Shown: positions 40,631-48,907 of the stretch, piece after piece
Numbering within the stretch: the stretch's first letter is position 1
Layout of the letters: each line of letters starts with the position of its first letter
From: Ensifer sp. LC163
GTDB taxonomy: Bacteria > Pseudomonadota > Alphaproteobacteria > Rhizobiales > Rhizobiaceae
DNA length: 64,000 nucleotides
NCBI RefSeq assembly: GCF_001695855.1
Contig: NZ_MBSS01000001.1
Location: 124,001 to 188,000, forward strand
Direction: 5' to 3'
Program-made: the position numbers and the translations under genes
The notes under the pieces: model-generated
Database searches by the model: none
What the model was told of the DNA's origin: nothing
The model's input: only the letters and a program-made list of their open reading frames with translations

Positions 40631-41318
40631 GACGTCGTCTCCGCAAGAATGGCCGCACGGGTTCGCCTCGCCTGAATCGACGATCGGTCTCCACGTGCGC
40701 TGCACCTGTTCTGGTTTTCCCCGCGCTCTCGCCGGCAAGCCGCCCGAACCCCGCTCATACTTCGCCGAGGCGGGTCCTTTCGAACCCGCGCATGATCACG
40801 CACCGAGATCGCGTGCGATCATCGGGGGCATGCGTCAGAAACGGCTTGCCGGCGCCGAAATGGAAGCGAGGGGCCACCGGGGAGGAGGTGGGCAGCAGCC
40901 CCTCGCTGTGATCGCCGCCGCGGCTGCGCCCGCGTGCCGGGTCGGCACGCAACGGACGCTGCCAACGCGCCACATGTCACCCACACCGAACCGATCGGGC
41001 AACCAGGCAGGAGGGCGACGATCAGTCTCGTCTATGGCCTCGCCCGTCGTTGCCGACGAAGCGAACGCCCCACAATTCCTTGGCCCCTCGCCCCTTCACC
41101 CAAGGGGTGAACGAGGGAGCGTCCCCCTCCTCGCCTTCAGCCGGCGGCGGCAAACCACCGGCAAGGGCAATGACGACAGTCGGGCCGAACATCAGTATTT
41201 CCTCCTGTCTCGCCACACCGACGCGAACGCCTCGTCCATGGCCGGCCCGCTCCGGGTCGGAGCGGCATCCGGAAAACCCGGTCCCGTAAGAAGCGATTGA
41301 CTGCTTGTTTCCGTTCAT
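40631..41318. other. early control region, no gene identified
   Basis: High-GC DNA with overlapping open frames on both strands but no protein-like sequence I trust. It should contain the leftward early promoter under the operator at 41319. Confidence 0.45.
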
Positions 41319-41337
41319 ATCCTATCAATAATAGGAT
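41319..41337. promoter_or_regulatory. probable phage repressor operator (ATCCTAT-N5-ATAGGAT)
   Basis: A perfect 7-bp inverted repeat with 5-bp spacer, 31 bp before the repressor start. A further half-site ATCCTAT lies at 41362-41368, touching the TTG start codon. Related sites occur at 42996-43027. The arrangement suggests autoregulation plus control of the leftward early genes. Confidence 0.75.
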
Positions 41338-41367
41338 CCCGTCGCTTTATCAAGAGGAAAAATCCTA

Positions 41368-42057
41368 TTGGACGCAGGAAACGAAATCTGGGATGCCATT
41401 CCGATGGATCAATTGCGGCACCTTATCCGGGAAGCAGTCGACGCGAAGAAGACGACCTACAAGGATCTGTCTATCGCGATCGGGAAAAACCACGCCTATA
41501 TCCAGCAGTTCGTCGAGCGCGAGAGCCCGCGCGAACTGCGCGAGCGCGACGTCCGCACGATCACCGACCTGATCAGCGCGACGCCGGACGCGGGCGAGGC
41601 CAGCCAGCCCCGCAGCCCCACCGGCTTCAATCCTCAGATCGTTCCCGGCGAGCAGCTCGTCGGCCATCGCGATCTGCCGATCTTCGTCGCCGCCCAGGGC
41701 GGCGACGGCCATGTGATCGTCACCTTCGATGCCGTTGAATACGTCAAGCGCCCCTCGGTGCTCGAAGGCGTCAAGGGCGCCTATGGCATTTACCTCACCG
41801 GCACCTCGATGATCCCGGCCTATGAGCCCGGCGACATGGCCCTGGTGCATCCGCACCTGCCGCCCGCCCGCGACAAGGACGTCGTGCTCTATCACGTGCC
41901 GCCCGCCAACGATGCCGAGGCGATCATCAAGCGCCTCGTTTCGTTCAACGACCGGGAATGGACGCTGAAGCAGTACAATCCCTACCTGGAATTCACCGAG
42001 AGCCGGGTGGAATGGTCGTTCTGCCATCGGGTCGTCGGCAAATACAGCGCCCGCTGA
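41368..42057 (+). CDS. LexA-like phage repressor (HTH + S24 peptidase)
   Basis: 229 residues from TTG 41368, placed 7 bp after AGAGGAAAA; an ATG at 41404 has no ribosome site. The N-terminal HTH is 'KKTTYKDLSIAIGKNHAYIQ', preceded by 'DQLRHLIREAVDA'. The C-terminal S24 domain has the nucleophile in 'IYLTGTSMIPAYEPGDMALV' and the general-base Lys in 'NDAEAIIKRLVSFN'. Such repressors keep the prophage silent and self-cleave with RecA during SOS. It lies beside palindromic operators and an SOS-box gene, so induction by DNA damage is expected. Confidence 0.85.
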   Translation: MDAGNEIWDAIPMDQLRHLIREAVDAKKTTYKDLSIAIGKNHAYIQQFVERESPRELRERDVRTITDLISATPDAGEASQPRSPTGFNPQIVPGEQLVGHRDLPIFVAAQGGDGHVIVTFDAVEYVKRPSVLEGVKGAYGIYLTGTSMIPAYEPGDMALVHPHLPPARDKDVVLYHVPPANDAEAIIKRLVSFNDREWTLKQYNPYLEFTESRVEWSFCHRVVGKYSAR

Positions 42058-42326
42058 CGCCGCCTGGCATCACAGCTCAGTGGCAGCACCGCAGAGCAAC
42101 ACCATAACCATTTGAAAAACAAAATATTTATCGCGTCGACGCAACACCTGATCCTACGTCAGGCACCGATCAGGCAGCGAAAGCTGCCAATGTCGACGTG
42201 ACCGGCAGCAAGATGCAGCAGATCCCGCCGATCCGCCGCGCGCCATTCCAGGTATGCGCGCACCAAACAATAAGCCCGAGAACCGACGGGCTCTCGGGCC
42301 ACGGTTTTTCATCAGCATAACTCAAG

Positions 42327-42428
42327 CATGTCGCGCAAAAGTGCGCAGCGGTTTTGCGACAACGACATGCGCAAGAACAAGAGCTTAAAGCGCAGTAAGC
42401 GAATCCTAGAGGTCGCGACGCGCTTTAG
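42327..42428. repeat. ~102-bp intergenic repeat, copy 2
   Basis: Same element as 31824-31925, same orientation ('catgtcgcgcaaaag...gacgcgctttag'). It lies between the repressor and the SOS gene at 42626. The surrounding 42058-42625 holds no convincing gene. Confidence 0.75.
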
Positions 42429-42625
42429 GCGACGGCGCTACAGAGCGCGCGGACGAGCACGAAGCTCGAGCACCCCTTACAGCAGCGCAGGCTGGTATTG
42501 CGCCGAGCCACTGACGGCGCACCCCATGCCAATACCGCCTCGTCGCGCACGACCTGACAACACCGGCGATGCGAACCGACACGACACCGCCGCACAGATT
42601 TACCTCACTGCGTTGCCGCACACAT

Positions 42626-42874
42626 CTATGCGGCCATGACGTCCTGCACGTCAGACGGCAGGTCGCCGCCGATGAAAAGGATGGTCACATCCTCGAATTC
42701 GCCGGTCGACAGATCCCCTGCCCGGCTGAATGCGACAACGCCCACCTTGGTCGATGCCAGCCTTTCGGCCAGCCTGAGCGCGTGGTCGGCCCCTGTCGCC
42801 TGCACTGGGATATCGGCGAGCAAGGCGCCCCTATTCCCCCGCGTGAAGCTCTGAACGACGAAGTATGTGACCAT
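42626..42874 (-). CDS. SOS-regulated small protein
   Basis: 82 residues; ATG 42874 (GAGAGGAG upstream; a second ATG lies at 42879 in another frame). 'MVTYFVVQSFTRGNRGALLA' and 'DHALRLAERLASTKVGVVAF' with 'SRAGDLSTGEFEDVTILF' fit a small alpha/beta protein I have seen as a hypothetical in rhizobia, sometimes near SOS mutagenesis genes. A perfect LexA box lies 55 bp upstream. In this place it could be an induction factor or antirepressor, but that is speculation; a host-type SOS gene is equally likely. Confidence 0.7.
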   Translation of the reverse strand: MVTYFVVQSFTRGNRGALLADIPVQATGADHALRLAERLASTKVGVVAFSRAGDLSTGEFEDVTILFIGGDLPSDVQDVMAA

Positions 42875-42928
42875 GTCATGCTCCTCTCTGCCATCTGCAA
42901 TGGCAGGCCTAAGCTGACTCAATCAGTC

Positions 42929-42943
42929 GAACAAAACAAGAAC
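42929..42943 (-). promoter_or_regulatory. SOS (LexA) box upstream of the 82-aa gene
   Basis: Minus strand GTTC-TTGTTTT-GTTC, a perfect consensus match 55 bp before the start codon and well placed to overlap the promoter. Confidence 0.8.
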
Positions 42944-42995
42944 AAATAAAGAGATATCGACAGCTCAGTCAGAAAAATCCTGCCGAAGATATTTT

Positions 42996-43027
42996 TCCTA
43001 TTGACCATTATATAGGATTTTTCCTAT
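42996..43027. promoter_or_regulatory. second operator cluster for the phage repressor
   Basis: TTCCTAT (42996-43001 and next base), ATAGGAT (43012-43018) and TTCCTAT (43021-43027). The last two form the palindrome ATAGGA-TTTT-TCCTAT. Same core as the operator at 41319. It lies 100 bp before the plus-strand gene pair 43127-43770. Confidence 0.65.
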
Positions 43028-43126
43028 CATTCGGTCATCAGTTGAAAACAGGGAAAGCCGGATCCGGCAACGCGTCTTGAGGCTCGTGCCGGCTCCCGGC
43101 TCCGTCGGCTTCGCCAGGGAGAAGGC

Positions 43127-43564
43127 ATGACAGTGACACCGGCACGGAAAGCCACGTTTGCAGCCCCTTTCATCCAGAGCCGCGAGATCATCCTCGCGGT
43201 CACCACGCTTGGGCGCGGCCATTTCATCGAAGAAAGCGATTGCTTCGGCACCATCTTCGCCACTGCCGCCGATTGGCTGAAGACCCATGACGGCGAGCAC
43301 ACCACAAAACTCATCCGCTTCGACCTCGACGCGCTGCACGGCGAAGATATTTCCGAGACCGTCGCCGACGCCTGGCTCGACGATTTCGATCGCACGCCGG
43401 ATGACGAACACCTGCTGCCCGCCTTCGTGCGCACGTCTCAAGCCTGGGAACGCTGGTGCGCGGATTTCGAGGCCCCGCATGGCGGTTTCGAGCAGGCCCG
43501 CCCCTTCGGCCAGCCCGGCCACGGCACGCTCAATCACCGCCAGCAGTTCGGAGCCCGGCCCTGA
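43127..43564 (+). CDS. phage early rightward gene, unknown function
   Basis: 145 residues. 'TFAAPFIQSREIILAVTTLG', 'RGHFIEESDCFGTIFATAAD', 'LDALHGEDISETVADAWLDD' and 'FVRTSQAWERWCADFEAPHG' look like a real acidic soluble protein, but no family is recognised. Its stop overlaps the next start (TGATG). It lies downstream of repressor-type operators, so it is probably silent in the lysogen. Confidence 0.6.
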   Translation: MTVTPARKATFAAPFIQSREIILAVTTLGRGHFIEESDCFGTIFATAADWLKTHDGEHTTKLIRFDLDALHGEDISETVADAWLDDFDRTPDDEHLLPAFVRTSQAWERWCADFEAPHGGFEQARPFGQPGHGTLNHRQQFGARP

Positions 43565-43770
43565 TGGATATCGCGCTCGACAAGTCAGCGCTGTTTGCCG
43601 CCATGGAGGCCTTCTGGCAAACGGATACCGGCAACGACAAGGGTGTGGAGGCAGCCATCGCTGCCTATATCGAGCGCATGGGCCTTGCCCCTTTCAACGA
43701 GATGGCCGCCCGCAAGCGCGCCGCCCTTGCCGCCGCCACCGCCCGCCAGCCGGAGGCGGCGCGGCGCTGA
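43564..43770 (+). CDS. 68-aa phage early protein
   Basis: Translationally coupled to the preceding gene. Helical: 'DKSALFAAMEAFWQTDTGND' and 'KGVEAAIAAYIERMGLAPFN', with an Ala/Arg-rich end. Unknown function. It is the last recognisable phage gene on this side. Confidence 0.6.
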   Translation: MDIALDKSALFAAMEAFWQTDTGNDKGVEAAIAAYIERMGLAPFNEMAARKRAALAAATARQPEAARR

Positions 43771-43932
43771 TCGCTCTCTCGCACCTATTGCAGGATGTCA
43801 GGATCGGAAAATCCGCCATGGCAAAGTGGGCGCTGGCCGCTTAAAGCTAGGTCCTGACCCTAGACACTCTTGGCAACCACTCTTGGGCAAATCTTTCATG
43901 ACGCCTCGGCCCGATTGCATCTGGATTCACTG

Positions 43933-44151
43933 ATGAAAATCAGAAACGCCACCATCGCCGACTACGACAGCTTGGTCGCCCTCGATACCATCGCGGCTGA
44001 CGATCCGGAGCGACGGGGTCATATCAGGTCCTGGATTGAGGCAGGGTACTGCCATGTGGCCGAAACGGATAAGTCTGTCGGTGCCTATGGTGTGCTGGCC
44101 TACCATTTCTTCGGAAACGGGTTCATCGAAATGGTCATGACCTCGCAACCG
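43933..44151 (+). pseudogene. truncated GNAT acetyltransferase
   Basis: ATG 43933 gives 'MKIRNATIADYDSLVALDTI', 'ERRGHIRSWIEAGYCHVAE' and 'AYHFFGNGFIEMVM', the first 70 residues of a GNAT enzyme ending just before the acetyl-CoA loop (expected next: V..xxRRxGIG). Instead the frame runs into unrelated A/T-rich sequence. The 3' half is lost. Confidence 0.75.
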
Positions 44152-44251
44152 CCCCAAAATACCCAATATAAAATACCCAATAAAGGCAGGCAGCATTCAT
44201 CTGCGAAAATGCTAATAATCAAGCGGGGCAGGAACAGAGGGGAGTTACTCC

Positions 44252-44656
44252 ATGCCGCGTCTAGCACAATTGTATTTCAAGACCGCGATCATCTTTCTGA
44301 TCATCGGCATATCCATGGGCCTGCACATGGCCATCGGTCATGATCACAGCGCGATCGGCGCCCATGCCCACGCAAACCTGCTGGGATGGGTGACGATGGC
44401 GATCTTCGGTGGCTATCACGCGCTGAACCCCGCCAAGGCGCAGAAGCGCCTGGCGATGATCCAGTACTGCGTCTACACCGCCGGCGTCGCCGTGCTGGTG
44501 CCGTCGCTGTACCTGATGCTCACCGGCAGCCCGCAGTTGGAGCCGGTGGTCGCCATCGCGTCGATCATCATCTTCATCGGCGTGCTCTTGTTTGCGGCCA
44601 TCATCTTCGGCAGCAGCGAGACCGTTTCGCGCCCGACCGCAGTGCCGTCGCGCTAA
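44252..44656 (+). CDS. small membrane protein related to heme-copper oxidase subunit I
   Basis: 134 residues, four hydrophobic segments ('TAIIFLIIGISMGLHMAIGH', 'HANLLGWVTMAIFGGYHAL', 'YCVYTAGVAVLVPSLYLM', 'VAIASIIIFIGVLLFAAIIF'). Conserved His residues in 'GLHMAIGHDH' and 'IGAHAHANLLGW' resemble the heme-ligand helices of cbb3-type oxidase subunit I. Such short CcoN/NorB-like proteins are common in rhizobia near respiratory genes; their role is not settled. The neighbours here are repeats and hypotheticals. Confidence 0.7.
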   Translation: MPRLAQLYFKTAIIFLIIGISMGLHMAIGHDHSAIGAHAHANLLGWVTMAIFGGYHALNPAKAQKRLAMIQYCVYTAGVAVLVPSLYLMLTGSPQLEPVVAIASIIIFIGVLLFAAIIFGSSETVSRPTAVPSR

Positions 44657-44757
44657 AGCATTTCCAGGAAAAGCGCGAAGCGGTTTTCCTTCAGGGAATG
44701 CTTGGAAACAAAGAGATAGAGCGTTTCTGCGGTTCCGTTTAAACCGGAAACGCTCTA
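44654..44757. repeat. rhizobial intergenic repeat of a second type, intact copy
   Basis: About 104 bp: 'aaagcatttccaggaaaag', 'gcgaagcggttttcc', 'gaatgcttggaaacaaag' and the closing hairpin 'agcgtttctgcggttccg' / 'cggaaacgct'. It starts at the stop of the preceding gene. The same element, interrupted by a RIME, is at 45676-45878. Confidence 0.8.
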
Positions 44758-44932
44758 CAGCGCCGCGCCACCTCCATCTTTGCTTGCCGGTCCTGCGGAG
44801 TGACGCGCGCGCCGGTAAATTCAACGTGTCCGGCAATAAAAACAAGGACTAGCGCCGTTTCACGCCGGCACAGCCCACTCGACACCTCCCGAAACTTGGC
44901 GCAATCTGGAGGCGTCTGTTCGAGAGGTTGGC

Positions 44933-45421
44933 ATGACCAGGTTGGCGCGAAAAAGTGGAACCACGCTGGATCTCGACGCGAGCCAGGTGCTGCGCATTCG
45001 CAAGACGGATCCACGCCTCGACGAGGATCTCGGCAACACGCTGATCAATGCTGGCCAGACCTTTTTCGTCCAGGAGGACGCGACGGCGGTCGCCGCCGCC
45101 GTCAAGGCCGAGCTGCCGTCCCTCTGTCGTTTCACCCATCGCCTCGGCGCGCCGGTCTGGATCAATGCACAGGCGGCCAAGGGGCCGATGCCGCTTGCGC
45201 CCAACCACCACGTCCCCGGCCTCGGCTCGGCGCTCGATATCGGCGGAAAGCGCCAATATGTGCGCGAAAGCCCGGAGGAGGTCAGAAGCGCGATCGCGGC
45301 GGCCGGTGGCGACGTCCAACCCATCCCGGAGGAAGGCCTCTGGGTGCAGGGAAGAGAGACGCTGAGGGAGATCCTGGGCAGCCTCGAGGCCTGGGACGAA
45401 GAACTGTCGACGCTGGAATAG
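44933..45421 (+). CDS. hypothetical protein, 162 aa
   Basis: 'MTRLARKSGTTLDLDASQVL', 'DEDLGNTLINAGQTFFVQED', 'AKGPMPLAPNHHVPGLGSAL' and 'EVRSAIAAAGGDVQPIPEEG' read as a coherent soluble protein. The usual GC pattern of a coding region is present. No family recognised. A Rho-independent terminator lies 218 bp downstream. Confidence 0.6.
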   Translation: MTRLARKSGTTLDLDASQVLRIRKTDPRLDEDLGNTLINAGQTFFVQEDATAVAAAVKAELPSLCRFTHRLGAPVWINAQAAKGPMPLAPNHHVPGLGSALDIGGKRQYVRESPEEVRSAIAAAGGDVQPIPEEGLWVQGRETLREILGSLEAWDEELSTLE

Positions 45422-45638
45422 GCCCGACCTGCCCCAAGCCGGCGGCCCGCAGCCATGGTGCGGGCTCCCGCGGCCAGACCGGCAAAGTCCATTGTCGTAT
45501 TTATTTCATCAGGCGTACCGGAATCGCCGAATCGGACCTTCCCCAGCCCGAGGGCGGCATAGTATTTACCGTACCGCGCAGTACGTTCCTTTTATGGACT
45601 GCGCTTCCCCGCACCTGAGCCATTTTGGGTGCTTGCTT

Positions 45639-45665
45639 GCCCCGCCATCGCGCGGGGCTTTTTCT
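45639..45665 (+). terminator. Rho-independent terminator
   Basis: Stem GCCCCGC / GCGGGGC with a 6-nt loop followed by TTTTTCTT. It probably serves transcription from 44933-45421. Confidence 0.85.
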
Positions 45666-45675
45666 TCCGCGGCAC

Positions 45676-45878
45676 AGAGCATTTCCAGGCAAAGTGCGAA
45701 GCGGTTTTCCGTTACAGCGCCGCGTCTTATCAGACGCGCAAAGGTCGCTGTAGCACCTTGAATTGCTGCATGTTTTTATCCTTGAATCGGATAGGATTTA
45801 AGGAAACATGCAGTAGGAAATGCGAAAAACAAAGAGACAGAGCGCTTCCATGACTCCGTCTACGACTGAAACGCTCTA
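45676..45878. repeat. second-type intergenic repeat interrupted by a RIME element
   Basis: Left part 45676-45711 ('agagcatttccaggcaaag...ggttttcc') and right part 45817-45878 ('gaaatgcg...aaacaaagagacagagcg...aacgctct') together match the intact copy at 44654-44757. The RIME sits at 45712-45816 within it. Confidence 0.8.
45712..45816 (+). repeat. RIME-type element B, nested
   Basis: 105 bp with the two typical palindromes ('acagcgccgcgtcttatcag' / 'cagacgcgcaaaggtcgctgt' and 'gctgcatg...' / '...catgcag'). Inserted into the second-type repeat. Confidence 0.85.
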
Positions 45879-46277
45879 ATCAACCTTGAAGACCGCATCG
45901 CCGACGAAGACGATGACATATTGCCCCGCTGTCGTCGGCTGACGCGCCCAGTTCGAAAGCTGCTGCGCATAGGGCTCGCGTTTCCAGATATCGGGAAAGT
46001 CCGGGTCGACGAGCACCGTGATCTGCGGCCCTTGCCGGTAGATCATCATGTGCGAACGCGCCGGATCCCATTCGGGCCCGAGCCCTTCGTCCGTCATCCA
46101 TAGACAGAGAAAATCCCGGCAGAGCTGCGGCCGCCGCTCATAGATCCGGCAGCCCTGTCCCTCGGCGCAATTCTCACACCATTCGTTGGCCGGTTTTGCC
46201 AACGCATCGATATCCGGCAGCCGACAACAGAGCGTGCAGGTGCCGCAGGCGCGATCGGCAGATAAGGTCTGGTTCAT
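45876..46277 (-). CDS. YkgJ-type cysteine-cluster protein
   Basis: 133 residues; ATG 46277. The N-terminal Cys cluster 'CGTCTLCCRLPDIDAL', 'WCENCAEGQGCRIYERRPQL' and 'CRDFLCLW' is the hallmark of the YkgJ/UPF0153 family, thought to bind zinc or an iron-sulfur centre. The C-terminal part 'SHMMIYRQGPQITVLVDPDF' is the usual beta region. The role is unknown in any organism. Monocistronic in appearance. Confidence 0.85.
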   Translation of the reverse strand: MNQTLSADRACGTCTLCCRLPDIDALAKPANEWCENCAEGQGCRIYERRPQLCRDFLCLWMTDEGLGPEWDPARSHMMIYRQGPQITVLVDPDFPDIWKREPYAQQLSNWARQPTTAGQYVIVFVGDAVFKVD

Positions 46278-46405
46278 GGGCGCGTCCGTATCATCTCGCT
46301 GACGGAGGCGACAGAAAATTCGCCGACCGCGCCCACGATGCCGACAGCCTACATGACATCATCCTCGACCAAGACGACTTGAGCAGGCTCGTATGCTTGT
46401 AGCTG

Positions 46406-46843
46406 CTACTCTTTCTTCATTCGGAATTTCTCGTGGCAGGCGCCGCAATTCGTGGTTACCGCATTGAACTGAGTCTTCAATGCGTCGAGATCCTGCGGAT
46501 TGGCAGCTACGGCAGCGGCCGTATCCACTCGGAGTTTCTCGGCGACCGCTTTGAACGCGGCCATGTCTTGCCAAATTGCCGGCAAGGCGGCCGTGTCTCC
46601 TGTTTCACTACCTGCGGGAAACAAGACGTCCGCGTCGAATTTCTGTGCATTCTCGCTAAGGCCTTGGAGTGCGGCCATGGCAACGGCGGCGTCAAACGGC
46701 TTTTCTCCCTTGACCATGGGAGCGATGGTGCCGACCAGTTTACCGCGCTCCTTCATGATAGCCTTGCGGTCTGCAATTGGGTCAGCGAAGGCGGTGGAGC
46801 CCGTAAGCGCGAGTGCGGCGATGGCAAGAATGAGCGTTCTCAT
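46406..46843 (-). CDS. class II cytochrome c (cytochrome c' type)
   Basis: 145 residues from ATG 46843 (GAGGG upstream). Signal peptide 'MRTLILAIAALALTGSTAFA'. Four-helix bundle pattern follows, with 'DPIADRKAIMKERGKLVGTI', 'FDAAVAMAALQGLSENAQKF' and 'ALPAIWQDMAAFKAVAEKLR', and a C-terminal heme site 'TNCGACHEKFRMKKE' (CxxCH). Periplasmic heme protein; cytochromes c' bind NO and protect from nitrosative stress. The Met/Arg at the N-terminal sixth-ligand region fits high-spin forms. Confidence 0.9.
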   Translation of the reverse strand: MRTLILAIAALALTGSTAFADPIADRKAIMKERGKLVGTIAPMVKGEKPFDAAVAMAALQGLSENAQKFDADVLFPAGSETGDTAALPAIWQDMAAFKAVAEKLRVDTAAAVAANPQDLDALKTQFNAVTTNCGACHEKFRMKKE

Positions 46844-47245
46844 GAGCAAACCCTCTTGTTGCGGTTAAGCGACAACTAAAATACACGCAAAGAATCCAAC
46901 CCCAACTCACGCTTTCGTGTCGACTTCAAATAGTTCAGCCGTGATTGCCAAAAGGAAACGCCCTCGGAGCTGTGTGGGCTGGACTGGTCACCCGCCGAGA
47001 TGATCCGTGGCGATGCCCGCCGTCGCCGCCGAAATACGGAAAGTCGAAGCTCGGCAAAAGCTCCCGCTCGCGTGGCATTCCCGGGGACGCGATCTACCTC
47101 GCGGGGCAGTGCAGAAATGTCTCTTGCCGTTGCGTCACTCCGCCGGCTTAGTCAGCGCATCGCAGCAATACTCAGATAAGGCTAATGTCGCGATTCCGCT
47201 GCTCACTGTACCATGCGCCCACCGGTTGCGACCCTGGGGGCGGCA
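46844..47245. other. intergenic region without a gene
   Basis: Divergent promoters for the cytochrome (minus) and the 47246 gene (plus) are expected here. No further feature seen. Confidence 0.45.
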
Positions 47246-47908
47246 ATGTTTCTGCAACGAACCGAAATTCGTGAGCCAACGATAGAGGTGCGGGAATTCG
47301 CTGGCGAAGGCAGGGTCGAAATCGACGAGCGCATCCTTTTCGACGACGAGGATTCCCATATCGTTCTGCTTCTGGAGATCCTGGCCGGCGACGTCATCTT
47401 CACGCTGCGCGGGCCGGATGTCGAAAACCTGGCCCAAGGCTTCGGCGATCGCGTGCGGCTCTATGTCATGCCCCCCGCCCGCCGCGCCTATGATGCTTTT
47501 CTGGAGATCCGCGCCCGGGCCGGCAGCCGGTTCCGCGCCGTCATCGCCCGCATTGGCGGCGCCTTCGTCGGCGGCGCCGACGCGCTGCCCTGCCGCGCCT
47601 GCAAGCAGGCCTGCAAACTGCTGATTTCCACCGTGCTCGCCTGTGTCGGCATGCCCAACCCTGAAGACCTGACGCCCGGCGAGGTGCTGCAGATGTCGGC
47701 CGAGCAGTCGCAGCATCTCGACGAGGCGCTCGGCCATGCCGGCATCCGCGGCCCGCTGGCGGAAGGACCGATCGGGACATTCCTCGCCCTGTTCGCGGAA
47801 AACTTCCGGAGCGTCGTCTGGTCCGCGTTGCAGACCGCGCAACAGGTCTTCGAGCTTCCCGACACGATCTACAGGCTCGCCAGCGAACGCCTCGGCTGCT
47901 GCCCATAA
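47246..47908 (+). CDS. hypothetical protein, 220 aa
   Basis: Start ATG 47246 after GGGGGCGG; a Met at 47213 lacks a ribosome site. 'MFLQRTEIREPTIEVREFAG', 'ILFDDEDSHIVLLLEILAGD' and 'ARAGSRFRAVIARIGGAFVG', then 'PCRACKQACKLLISTVLACV' with four Cys, and a long helical C-terminus 'LFAENFRSVVWSALQTAQQV'. It is chosen over the antisense frame at 47135-47932 because its residue usage is protein-like. Function unknown. Confidence 0.6.
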   Translation: MFLQRTEIREPTIEVREFAGEGRVEIDERILFDDEDSHIVLLLEILAGDVIFTLRGPDVENLAQGFGDRVRLYVMPPARRAYDAFLEIRARAGSRFRAVIARIGGAFVGGADALPCRACKQACKLLISTVLACVGMPNPEDLTPGEVLQMSAEQSQHLDEALGHAGIRGPLAEGPIGTFLALFAENFRSVVWSALQTAQQVFELPDTIYRLASERLGCCP

Positions 47909-47914
47909 ACCCGG

Positions 47915-48018
47915 CACGGCGCCGCGCGTCAAACATGACGAGCAAAGGACGCTGTAACGCTTTAAACTTGCTGCATAATTTCCTCCTTGAACCGACTCCG
48001 ATTTAAGGAATTATGCAG
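47915..48018 (+). repeat. RIME-type element C
   Basis: 104 bp with 'ggcgccgcgcgtcaaacatg' and 'ccgatttaaggaattatgcag'. Directly after the stop of the 47246 gene, so its first hairpin may also act in transcript termination or stability. Confidence 0.8.
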
Positions 48019-48163
48019 TCGGCAGCCGAACCGCGGCGACAACGCAAAGCCGGCATCGTCGCTCGCCCTCTGTCTATCATTCCAGCGATTTTCCGATTTC
48101 ATTTCTAGGGGCCAACCTGCACCGCCCTACGGGCCAACCGGCACTGCAAAACATTGCTCCGCC

Positions 48164-48274
48164 CTACAGCGCCGCGCGTCTTATCAGACGCGCAAAGGTC
48201 GCTGTAGCACTTTGAATCGCTGCATGTTTTTGTCCTTAAATCGGAGACGATTTAAGGACAAAAACATGCAGTAG
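48164..48274 (+). repeat. RIME-type element D
   Basis: 111 bp; the second palindrome is perfect: 'tgcatgtttttgtccttaaatcg' pairs with 'cgatttaaggacaaaaacatgca'. Same subtype as element B (tgcatgt). Confidence 0.85.
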
Positions 48275-48450
48275 GGCCGACCAGATATGGAGCCCGGATA
48301 CGCAGTCATGAGAACACAACGATCAGTTCAACTGAAAGCAAGTGCCATCAGTCTCTTGAGCACCCTTCGATCAAACCCGTCATTCATCCATGATGGACCC
48401 TTCGGCTTGCGCCCCGTTGGGGCCACCATGGATTACCTGACGATGCTCTT

Positions 48451-48813
48451 TCACGCATGCGCATGCGGATCGTGGCGATGCGCCCAGACCGCCCAGGCCG
48501 ACACGGCGGCCACGAGCAGCCCGAGGACGGCATGCGTCCACATCACGCTCATATTGGCCGTATAGCCGAGCACCCAGGGCGACACGACCAGCCATGCCCC
48601 AAGCGCCAGATTGGCCCACTCCTCCCACTCTGCGAAGACCGAGAGAGTAGCGTAGGCCAGCACACCAAGCGCAAGCCCAACCATCCAGGCATTCCAAGCC
48701 GGAACGGTTTCCATGCTATACCCGATCACCCAGGGAGAAAGGAAAAGGCACACTGCCAGCGCAAGATTGCACCAATCCTGCCCTCTTTTGCCTTCCATGA
48801 AATTGTACGCCAT
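48451..48813 (-). CDS. SPW-repeat membrane protein
   Basis: 120 residues; ATG 48813. Two SPW repeats: 'NLALAVCLFLSPWVIGYSME' and 'NLALGAWLVVSPWVLGYTAN', each followed by an Asn/Trp-containing helix ('AWNAWMVGLALGVLAYATLS', 'WTHAVLGLLVAAVSAWAVW'), four transmembrane segments in all. Tail 'HRHDPHAHA'. The SPW family has unknown function and is common in Rhizobiales stress loci. Confidence 0.85.
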   Translation of the reverse strand: MAYNFMEGKRGQDWCNLALAVCLFLSPWVIGYSMETVPAWNAWMVGLALGVLAYATLSVFAEWEEWANLALGAWLVVSPWVLGYTANMSVMWTHAVLGLLVAAVSAWAVWAHRHDPHAHA

Positions 48814-48907
48814 TTGACAACCTCCACGAATGAAGTTTCACCAAGGCGTTACTGCCAGCGCGCAGTTGCACGCCCTGGATTCGAAATGGTTGTTGCAAGT
48901 AGAAACT

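Larger units (their letters stand above)
748..43770. mobile_element. podovirus-like prophage with cargo (approximate extent)
   Basis: Late genes 748-31589 (minus strand) and early genes 37532-43770 bracket a block of host-like genes (32015-37175). The left end is not in view or is replaced by IS DNA. The right end is ill-defined; an integrase remnant beside tRNA-Lys (52377) suggests the original island reached that site. There is no intact integrase, so it is probably defective for excision, though its packaging and capsid genes look whole. Confidence 0.7.

Noticed and set aside
31824-42428. The two ~102-bp repeats as prophage attachment sites
   Set aside because: They are intergenic repeats that diverge by more than 10%, lie inside the phage region, and have no integrase or tRNA nearby.
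47135-47932. 265-codon minus-strand frame opposite the 47246 gene
   Set aside because: The plus-strand frame has a better ribosome site and more protein-like residue usage. The choice is not certain because neither has a known family.
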